Part shown: one piece after another, positions 1 to 5,253 of the stretch
Layout of the letters: each line of letters starts with the position of its first letter
How positions within the stretch are numbered: the first letter of the stretch is position 1
Made by a program: the position numbers and the translations under genes
Notes under the pieces: model-generated
Databases searched by the model: none
Told to the model about the DNA's origin: nothing
The model's input: the letters and a program-made list of their open reading frames with translations, nothing else
Source: Rickettsiales bacterium
GTDB lineage: Bacteria; Pseudomonadota; Alphaproteobacteria; Rickettsiales; UBA1997
Length of the DNA stretch: 7,222 nucleotides
Assembly (NCBI GenBank): GCA_028040005.1
Contig: JAOFKK010000051.1
Location: forward strand, 1-7,222
Direction: 5' to 3'

Positions 1-1613
1 TCGCCGATTTTTTTCTTCTTCATTAATTCTCTGGCCTTTTCATATTTATCATCATTCCAAAAAATTAAGCAACCATTACAACCCTTGCCACAGCAACCTT
101 CCATGCCAATTTTGGCAGTTTTTTGAGTAATTTGCGATGGATCTGGATTATTTTGGCGATTATCAAGATATTTATCCTTCTTTTTGTGATAAATATGCTC
201 ATTTTTATCGGTAATTTCTAATTTTTGGGCTGCCTTATGCAAAGATTTACGACTTTCTTCAACAAAATTAAGATTTTTATCTTTCCTAATTAAAGTCAGT
301 TCCGGCAATAATCTTTTTAATTCTGCCACATCTTCTTCATGAAACATTGAAGCTTTTAAACGCACTCCTTCATTTTTTTGACTTTGATTGACAACATCAG
401 TAATAGTGCCAGTTTTGGCATTTTCAAATTCATAAAGGCGAATTAGAATAACTTCACGACGATACGGGCTCATAAATTCTAACACATCCCCAGCAGCTAA
501 GCGGTTTTTAATATCGATAATTATATCGTCACCCTCCCAGCAGCGAATTCTAGCAATATATTCATGAATAGAAGATGATTTTGTACTATTATAATCATGC
601 GCCAAATTGGTTAAACGTCCATCATGGAAAGCCAAGGAATAGCCACGATTAGAAATTGCATCTAATTCAGCCATATATTTTTGATAATCCCAATTTTTAG
701 GATCTTGATAATAATCATCAATAGCAATACGATAAATTCTTGCTACTGATCCAGCATAAAATTCAGACTTATTACGACCCTCAACCTTTAAAGAATCAAT
801 GCCAATTTCTAAATACTCGTTTAATTTTGGCATTAAGCATAAATCCTTGGCATTTAAAATATAAGAACCATGCATATCTTCTTCAAAAGGCATCAGCTCT
901 CCCGGGCGAATTTCTTCCTCTAAAAAGAAATTAAATAGATCCTTATTTTGATCATTAATTTCAATAACCTCTTCTGTATTATCCTTTAATTTAATTTTTA
1001 ATTTATAACTCCAGCGACAACTATGAGCACAACTACCCTGATTAGCGCCCCTTTCTGACATAAAGTTAGAAAGCAAGCAACGACCGGAATAAGTCATACA
1101 CATTGAGCCATGTATAAAGGTTTCAATCTTAATATCTGGACAATCTTGTTTAATTTGCTTTAATTCTTCAAAACTAACTTCTCTGGCCAAAACAACCAAT
1201 GAAGCACCCTGCTCCTTCCAAAAATCAACTGAAAGTGAAGAACAAATATTAGCTTGAGTTGAGATATGAAGTTCTAAATCAGGAGCATGTTTTTTAACAT
1301 AATTAAAAATACCAGGATCGGCAACAATTAAGCCATCTGGCTTTAATTCATTAACAGTCTTTATATATTGCGGTAATTTTTCAATATCCTTATTATGAGA
1401 AAATAAATTTAAAGTTAAATACACCTTTTTACCATGATCATGGGCATATTTTATTCCCTCCAAAAGCTCTTCCAAGGAAAAAGAACTTTTGGTACGAAGA
1501 GACATATCAGGAGTGCCACAATAAACGGCGTCAGCGCCATAAAGAATAGCTGTTTTCATTCTATCTAATGACCCTGCCGGTATTAATAATTCTGATTTTT
1601 TATTTAAGGTCAT
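1..1613 (-). CDS. U32-family (YegQ/TrhP-like) tRNA-hydroxylation-type protein, C-terminus cut by window edge
   Basis: An open frame runs from ATG at 1613 to the left edge, giving 537 visible residues with no stop, so the 3' end is missing. The N-terminus carries the U32 barrel start (ELLIPAGSLDRMKTAI, residues 8-23; GADAVYCGTPDMSLR, 26-40). The family core follows: FIHGSMCMTYSGRCLLSNF (166-184), NQGSCAHSCRW (191-201), and LNAKDLC...GIDSLKVEGR (253-280). Cys172, Cys179, Cys195 (or Cys199) and Cys259 match the four cysteines that bind a 4Fe-4S cluster in U32 relatives such as UbiU and TrhP. Despite the old name 'peptidase U32', the best-studied bacterial relatives act in prephenate-dependent tRNA hydroxylation (TrhP), 23S rRNA hydroxylation (RlhA) or ubiquinone hydroxylation (UbiU/V). 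The layout fits the long YegQ/TrhP-like branch best, but the substrate is inferred. E. coli YegQ is about 450 residues, so this protein has a C-terminal extension. It contains a charged linker (about 440-500) and a second Cys motif, GCCGKGCNGC (506-515). The ATG at 1613 is preferred because the conserved region starts at residue 8. No Shine-Dalgarno is visible. Confidence 0.88.
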   Translation of the reverse strand, partial: MTLNKKSELLIPAGSLDRMKTAILYGADAVYCGTPDMSLRTKSSFSLEELLEGIKYAHDHGKKVYLTLNLFSHNKDIEKLPQYIKTVNELKPDGLIVADPGIFNYVKKHAPDLELHISTQANICSSLSVDFWKEQGASLVVLAREVSFEELKQIKQDCPDIKIETFIHGSMCMTYSGRCLLSNFMSERGANQGSCAHSCRWSYKLKIKLKDNTEEVIEINDQNKDLFNFFLEEEIRPGELMPFEEDMHGSYILNAKDLCLMPKLNEYLEIGIDSLKVEGRNKSEFYAGSVARIYRIAIDDYYQDPKNWDYQKYMAELDAISNRGYSLAFHDGRLTNLAHDYNSTKSSSIHEYIARIRCWEGDDIIIDIKNRLAAGDVLEFMSPYRREVILIRLYEFENAKTGTITDVVNQSQKNEGVRLKASMFHEEDVAELKRLLPELTLIRKDKNLNFVEESRKSLHKAAQKLEITDKNEHIYHKKKDKYLDNRQNNPDPSQITQKTAKIGMEGCCGKGCNGCLIFWNDDKYEKARELMKKKKIG

Positions 1614-1625
1614 TTAAAATAATTT

Positions 1626-1653
1626 ATTATAGGATTTCCTATCTTTAAAGCAA
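1626..1653 (-). promoter_or_regulatory. Predicted sigma70-type promoter for the U32 gene
   Basis: Read on the minus strand, a perfect -10 TATAAT (1631-1626) lies 16 bases downstream of TTGCTT (1653-1648), which matches three of six -35 consensus positions. Transcription would start near 1619, only about six bases before the ATG at 1613. The message would then be leaderless or nearly so, consistent with the absence of a ribosome binding site. The -35 hexamer falls inside one arm of the 1643-1681 inverted repeat, so anything binding or folding that repeat could affect initiation. Promoter strength and start site are inference. Confidence 0.5.
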
Positions 1654-1681
1654 TTTTTGCTGTAGGAAGGTTGCTTTAAAG
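1643..1681. repeat. 11-bp perfect inverted repeat between lipoprotein and U32 genes
   Basis: CTTTAAAGCAA (1643-1653) and TTGCTTTAAAG (1671-1681) are perfect reverse complements separated by 17 bases. The element begins 13 bases after the stop of the lipoprotein gene, where a terminator would be expected. On neither strand is the stem followed by a T-tract, and the stem is AT-rich, so it is at best a weak intrinsic terminator. Each arm also holds the palindrome CTTTAAAG. Alternatives are an operator overlapping the downstream -35, or an mRNA 3'-end stabilising hairpin. Confidence 0.55.
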
Positions 1682-1694
1682 TTGGGAAATGGTA

Positions 1695-2015
1695 TTACAC
1701 CACATCCCAATCTTGAATATAAACACATTGCTCATAGCCATCATAATATCCAAGAGAAAATTGCTCATTATTAATTAATTCCTCCGTATTTAAACTGCTA
1801 CTTCTTTTAAGATCTTCAGCTAAATAACCCTTAGAAGCAACGTAAAGACCATGCCTGCAACCATGTTCAAAACCGCGACCATATTCAGTATCGGCTGGTG
1901 GCAAATTTTTCATACCCCAATACGGTCTGGCACGCCAATCGCTCCAACCATCAGGTAGAGTGCAAGATGCAATAAAAAAAAATATTAAAATAAAAAAGAT
2001 TTTTCTATAAGCCAT
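1695..2015 (-). CDS. Small predicted lipoprotein of unknown function
   Basis: The gene encodes 106 residues from ATG at 2015, which lies inside the end of asd (11-base overlap, ATGGCTTATAG). The N-terminus is a lipoprotein signal peptide: charged MAYRK, a very hydrophobic Phe/Ile-rich stretch (6-15), then the lipobox IASC with Cys18 as the lipidation site. This predicts a periplasm-facing membrane-anchored protein. The mature part is acidic and aromatic-rich and has two similar short blocks, YGRGFEHGC (45-53) and FSLGYYDGY (86-94). They share the pattern [YF]-x2-G-[FY]-x2-G-[CY]. Two cysteines (53 and 97) could form a disulfide. A TTG three codons upstream (2024) is an alternative start but is less likely than the ATG. 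I do not recognise the family. The overlap suggests co-transcription with asd, though a metabolic link is not evident. Confidence 0.72.
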   Translation of the reverse strand: MAYRKIFFILIFFFIASCTLPDGWSDWRARPYWGMKNLPPADTEYGRGFEHGCRHGLYVASKGYLAEDLKRSSSLNTEELINNEQFSLGYYDGYEQCVYIQDWDVV

Positions 2016-3018
2016 ATTTTTCAACTAATAATTCAGCGATTTGGACCGCATTTAATGCGGCACCTTTTCTTAAATTATCAGCACAAACCCATAAATTTAA
2101 ACCATTTTTTACCGTGTCATCCTTTCTTATTCGAGAAACATAAACCGGATCCTGAGCAGCAGTTTCAGCAGGAGTAGCATAGACATTTTCTTCCGGCCTA
2201 TCCATTACCAAAATACCTTCAGCTTCTTCCAAAGCATCTCTTGCTTGATCTACAGTAATTTCAGATTCAAATTCAACATTAACCGCCTCACCATGAGATA
2301 CAAAAGTTGGGATTCTAACGCAAGTAGCGTTAATTTCAATATTATCACCCATGATCTTTTTAGTCTCAACCTTCATTTTCCACTCTTCCTTAGTAGCGCC
2401 ATCTTCCATAAAGACATCAATATGAGGAATGGCATTAAAGGCAATTCTTTTGGTAAATTTTTCTGGCTTTACAATCTCATTTTGATAGATTTTTTTGGTT
2501 GAATTAAATAACTCATCCATTGCAGCCTTACCAGCACCAGAGGTTGATTGATAGGTCGCAACAACAATCCTTTTAATTTTAGCAATATTATCAAGAGGTT
2601 TTAAAGCTGCCACCATTTGAATTGTTGAACAATTTGGATTAGCGATAATATTTGATTTAGCAAAATCCGCCAAAGCTTCAGGATTAACCTCAGGAACAAT
2701 TAATGGCACATCCTTATGAACTCTAAAAAATGAACTATTATCAATTACAACACAGCCTGCTTTAGCGGCAATTGGAGCATATTTTGAAGAAGCAGCGCCT
2801 CCCGGTGAAAAAAGAGCGATCTTAGTACCAGTAAAATCATATTTATCTAAATCCTGAACTATTAAAGCCTTATTGCCATAGGTAATTTCTTTACCTACTG
2901 ATCTTTGTGATGCTAGTGCCACAACCTCATCAGCGGGGAAGTTTCTTTCCGCTAAAATATTGATAATTTCTCTTCCTACATTGCCAGTTGCACCAGCAAT
3001 TGCTATTTTTCTTGTCAT
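2005..3018 (-). CDS. asd: Aspartate-semialdehyde dehydrogenase
   Basis: This enzyme reduces aspartyl-4-phosphate with NADPH to aspartate semialdehyde, the branch-point intermediate for lysine/diaminopimelate, threonine and methionine, in the cytoplasm. All hallmarks are present in 337 residues, a normal length. They are the NADP-binding loop GATGNVGRE (9-17), the SPGGAASSKYAP segment (71-82), and Arg99 in SSFFRVHKDVPLIVPEVN. The nucleophile is Cys130 in ANPNCSTIQM, Gln157 lies in YQSTSGAGK, and Arg236 and His242 lie in VRIPTFVSHGEAVNVEF. The C-terminus DNLRKGAALNAVQIAE is typical. The pattern fits the shorter Asd class found in Alphaproteobacteria and Gram-positives rather than the E. coli type. 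The ATG at 3018 sits directly before the conserved Rossmann strand, so the start is secure. No Shine-Dalgarno is visible. The gene ends with TAG inside the start of the downstream lipoprotein gene. Its neighbours metX and metW use homoserine derived from its product. Confidence 0.96.
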   Translation of the reverse strand: MTRKIAIAGATGNVGREIINILAERNFPADEVVALASQRSVGKEITYGNKALIVQDLDKYDFTGTKIALFSPGGAASSKYAPIAAKAGCVVIDNSSFFRVHKDVPLIVPEVNPEALADFAKSNIIANPNCSTIQMVAALKPLDNIAKIKRIVVATYQSTSGAGKAAMDELFNSTKKIYQNEIVKPEKFTKRIAFNAIPHIDVFMEDGATKEEWKMKVETKKIMGDNIEINATCVRIPTFVSHGEAVNVEFESEITVDQARDALEEAEGILVMDRPEENVYATPAETAAQDPVYVSRIRKDDTVKNGLNLWVCADNLRKGAALNAVQIAELLVEKYGL

Positions 3019-3051
3019 ATTAATATATAGTTAAAATATTTACTTTATAAA

Positions 3052-3080
3052 ATCCTAAAAAAATGTAAAATTAATTGCAA
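3052..3080 (-). promoter_or_regulatory. Weak promoter candidate upstream of asd
   Basis: In the 107-base gap between metW and asd, the minus strand shows TTGCAA (3080-3075), a 17-base spacer and TAGGAT (3057-3052), which matches four of six -10 positions. Transcription would start near 3045, leaving about 27 bases before the asd ATG. The region is so AT-rich that other -10-like hexamers occur (TATAAA at 3049-3044, TATATT nearer the ATG), so the exact promoter is uncertain. Asd could also be reached by readthrough from metW, since no convincing terminator separates them. Confidence 0.25.
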
Positions 3081-3125
3081 TAAAATAGATTAACTAAAAA
3101 AACAGCAATGAAGGCAAATTTAGGA

Positions 3126-3752
3126 TTAAAGTAACTTTTGCGACGCCGAATCTTTTTTAATTAAAAATATACCATATTCAGCAAAAAAATTAGCATAAAA
3201 TCTTTTAACAAAGCTATAAATTACATTATTTTTACAATTTAAATAAGTCCTCTTTTCAATGGCAATATTCATTAAATTACAAAGATCTTCAAAATCCTTA
3301 ATAGTACAAAAATGAATATTTGGAGTATTATACCATTCATGTGGAATTGATTCCCTAACTGGCATTTTACCACCAAAAAATAGCTGAAATCTATTTTGAT
3401 AATGAGCAAAATTTGGAAAGGAAATAACAGCAAATTTAGCAATTCTAAGCATTTCTTCCATTAATGATTTTGGATCCTTCATAGCCTGCAAAGTCTGACT
3501 TAAAATAGCATAATCAAAATGATTATCCGGATAATTAGACAAATCCTTTTCACAATCACCCTGAATGGCCGAAATTCCACGAGAAATTGCCTTAGAAACT
3601 GATTCTTGAGAAATTTCTAACCCCCTAACATCAGCTTTCTTTTGCTTTTTTAAATATTGCAATAATTCCCCATCACCACAACCAATATCTAATATTTTAG
3701 AGTTTTCTTCAATAAGATTAGCAATATTTTGAAAGTCAGAACGGATATTCAT
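3126..3752 (-). CDS. metW: Methionine biosynthesis protein MetW (SAM-dependent methyltransferase fold)
   Basis: MetW is a class I methyltransferase-fold protein that is normally encoded beside metX and is needed with it for homoserine acylation in several Proteobacteria. The 208 residues carry the SAM-binding motif I, ILDIGCGDGELL (20-31), and the acidic strand-2 motif RGLEIS (43-48). QGDCEKDL (64-71) and FDYAILSQTLQAM (79-91) follow. The MetW signature block is SFPNFAHYQNRFQLFFGGKMPV (111-132), then WYNTPNIHFCTIKDFEDLC (140-158). The N-terminus MNIRSDFQNIANLI resembles alphaproteobacterial MetW, so the ATG at 3752 is well supported. The start overlaps the stop of the upstream orphan gene in TAATG, implying translational coupling. 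An AGTAGG just before the start is at best a weak, closely spaced ribosome binding site. What is unusual is the position: metW normally follows metX directly, but here a 115-codon gene intervenes. Confidence 0.94.
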   Translation of the reverse strand: MNIRSDFQNIANLIEENSKILDIGCGDGELLQYLKKQKKADVRGLEISQESVSKAISRGISAIQGDCEKDLSNYPDNHFDYAILSQTLQAMKDPKSLMEEMLRIAKFAVISFPNFAHYQNRFQLFFGGKMPVRESIPHEWYNTPNIHFCTIKDFEDLCNLMNIAIEKRTYLNCKNNVIYSFVKRFYANFFAEYGIFLIKKDSASQKLL

Positions 3753-3754
3753 TA
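3750..3754 (-). other. TAATG stop/start overlap, orphan to metW
   Basis: The orphan gene's TAA (3754-3752) shares one base with the metW ATG (3752-3750). This arrangement usually means that ribosomes finishing the upstream gene reinitiate on the next. It ties metW expression to translation of the orphan. Confidence 0.7.
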
Positions 3755-4099
3755 CCTACTACCAATATTAACTTGATGGGGTGAGTCAGGATTTCTTGGC
3801 GCAGAAGATGGTGATGTAATTTTTGCATTGATTCCACTAATAATTACAGAGCAATTGTTTAAGATTTCAGAGTTAAAATCTTGCGGAACTTCTTTCATAA
3901 TTCTTTCTAAATCTCCTGAAATATTTTCTACTCTTCCATTGGGAGAGGTAATATTATCACTACATTTTTGTAAAAATGTCTGAAGTTTTACAGCACCTTT
4001 GAAGTCATTACCACTTACACCCTTTATAAATTCTTTTACCAAATTATGATCAGGGTTACTATCTATAAATTTTGTAATTTCATCTCCTGTTTCTGGCAT
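3752..4099 (-). CDS. Unrecognised 115-residue protein inserted between metX and metW
   Basis: I do not recognise this protein. It starts at ATG 4099, six bases after the metX stop, and ends in a one-base overlap with the metW start, so it fits the operon exactly and is probably translated. The first 90 residues or so are acidic and mixed helical in character, with two cysteines (46 and 83) and no signal peptide or membrane segment, suggesting a cytoplasmic protein. The last 20 (about 96-115) are rich in Ser, Pro, Asn and basic residues and look disordered. Codon choice differs mildly from the flanking genes: all eight Gly codons are GGA or GGT, whereas metX uses GGC often, and five of seven Val codons are GTA. 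The gene is too short for this to prove transfer. It could be a recent acquisition, a lineage-specific MetX/MetW accessory factor, or a non-functional frame that happens to fit. Its coding status rests on frame length and junctions, not on homology. Confidence 0.6.
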   Translation of the reverse strand: MPETGDEITKFIDSNPDHNLVKEFIKGVSGNDFKGAVKLQTFLQKCSDNITSPNGRVENISGDLERIMKEVPQDFNSEILNNCSVIISGINAKITSPSSAPRNPDSPHQVNIGSR

Positions 4100-4105
4100 A
4101 ATTTT

Positions 4106-5251
4106 TTAATTTGAGTTAGTTAAAAAACCTTTTATTACCCCTTCCATTGATTCATTTTTAACCAAAAAGGAATCATGGCCGTGAGAACTTTCAATATTAA
4201 CATAGCTAACTTCTAAACCTGCAATATTTAATTTTTGTGATAAAATTTGTAATTCAGATGGTGGAAAAAGCCAGTCATCAGAAAAACTAATTAAACAAAA
4301 TTTAATATTACTATTGGCAAAAATTTCTGTCAAATCTTTGTTATTATCCGCCTCTAAATCAAAATAATCCATAGCTTTTGAGATAAAAAGATAAGAATTT
4401 GGATCATATCGCAAAATAAAAGAATTGCCTTGATGATCAAGATAGCTTTCAATCTGAAAATCAATGTCAAATTGGTAAGATAATTCTTTTTTTTCCTGTA
4501 AGTTACGACCAAATTTTCTTTGCAAAGATTCCTTTGACATATAAGTTATATGAGCGGCCATTCTTGCAACTGCAAGACCTTTTTGAGGAAAAGTTTTTTC
4601 TGTCAAATAATTGCCAGATTTCCAAGCTAAATCGGCCATTATTGCCTTACGACCAATTTCATTAAAAGCGATATTTTCAACATTATGACGAAAAGAAGTG
4701 GCAATAGCAACAACAGATCTTACCATATCAGGATAAGATGCCGTCCATTCAAGAGCCTGAAAACCACCCATTGAACCACCAATTACCGAGAATAATTTTT
4801 CAATTCCCAAATATTCGACAAGTAATTTTTGCGCCTTTACCATATCAAAAATAGTAATAATAGGAAAATCAGAAGCATAAATTTTATCAGTTGCAGGATT
4901 AACATCCTTTGGTCCAAAAGATCCCATACAACCACCAATAACATTAGAGCAAATAATAAAATATTTATCCGTATCAATAGCCTTGCCCTTGCCCACAACA
5001 TCATCCCACCAGCCCTTCTTGCCAGTTACGGGATTTGTTGAAGCAACATATTGATCACCAGTAAAAGCATGACAAATTAAAATAGCATTTGATTTATCAG
5101 CATTTAATTTACCATAAGTTTGATAAGCAAGATTAAAATTTGAAATTTTCTTACCACAATCTAAAGATAATTCACTATCCTTGGCTAATTTAACAATATT
5201 GCCTATTTTATATTCTTTAAATTTTGGACCGAAAATTGAATTAATTAACAT
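4106..5251 (-). CDS. metX: Homoserine O-acyltransferase MetX (acetyl- or succinyl-)
   Basis: MetX transfers an acyl group from acyl-CoA to homoserine, the committed step of methionine synthesis. It is an alpha/beta-hydrolase-fold enzyme of 381 residues, a usual length. The nucleophile elbow is VIGGSMGGFQALEW (156-169) with Ser160. The catalytic acid is in SFSDDWLFPP (322-331), most likely Asp326, and the histidine is His359 in SSHGHDSFL (355-363). Other family segments are LAYQTYGKLN (41-50), CHAFTGDQYVA (60-70), KGWWDDVVGKGKAIDTDKYFIICSN (within 79-103) and ARMAAHITYMS (229-239). The name O-acetyltransferase is customary, but some MetX proteins use succinyl-CoA, and I cannot decide the acyl donor by eye. 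The ATG (5251) overlaps the preceding gene's stop as TAATG, with no Shine-Dalgarno, so translational coupling is likely. The metX stop is followed after six bases by the orphan gene rather than by metW. Confidence 0.95.
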   Translation of the reverse strand: MLINSIFGPKFKEYKIGNIVKLAKDSELSLDCGKKISNFNLAYQTYGKLNADKSNAILICHAFTGDQYVASTNPVTGKKGWWDDVVGKGKAIDTDKYFIICSNVIGGCMGSFGPKDVNPATDKIYASDFPIITIFDMVKAQKLLVEYLGIEKLFSVIGGSMGGFQALEWTASYPDMVRSVVAIATSFRHNVENIAFNEIGRKAIMADLAWKSGNYLTEKTFPQKGLAVARMAAHITYMSKESLQRKFGRNLQEKKELSYQFDIDFQIESYLDHQGNSFILRYDPNSYLFISKAMDYFDLEADNNKDLTEIFANSNIKFCLISFSDDWLFPPSELQILSQKLNIAGLEVSYVNIESSHGHDSFLVKNESMEGVIKGFLTNSN

Positions 5252-5253
5252 TA
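5249..5253 (-). other. TAATG stop/start overlap, oxidoreductase to metX
   Basis: The TAA of the large oxidoreductase gene (5253-5251) shares one base with the metX ATG (5251-5249). The upstream bases are only A and T, with no ribosome binding site. MetX translation probably depends on reinitiation after the oxidoreductase, which places both in one transcript. Confidence 0.7.

Noticed and set aside
740..934. Plus-strand open frame of 64 codons
   Set aside because: It lies entirely opposite the well-supported U32 gene and its translation shows no domain or start signal; it is a shadow frame.
1643..1681. Inverted repeat as a classical rho-independent terminator
   Set aside because: The stem is only about one-quarter G+C and no T-tract follows on either strand, so it is listed as an inverted repeat rather than as a terminator.
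2013..2024. TTG at 2024 as start of the lipoprotein gene
   Set aside because: An ATG three codons downstream gives a normal signal peptide. The TTG has no ribosome binding site and adds only three residues.
2245..2502. Plus-strand open frame of 85 codons
   Set aside because: It is antisense to the conserved core of asd, with a Phe/Asn-rich translation typical of AT-rich antisense frames.
3096..3117. T-run on the minus strand after metW as an intrinsic terminator
   Set aside because: The seven-T tract is preceded by sequence that can form only about a two-base-pair stem, too weak for a terminator.
3051..3127. 9-bp inverted repeat AATCCTAAA (3051-3059) / TTTAGGATT (3119-3127) flanking the metW-asd gap
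   Set aside because: The arms are 59 bases apart and purely AT-leaning, and no T-tract follows. Such a match is expected by chance in this composition, so I do not call a terminator or operator.
4829..5041. Plus-strand open frame of 70 codons
   Set aside because: It is antisense to metX, whose protein sequence is clearly conserved over this stretch; no independent coding evidence.
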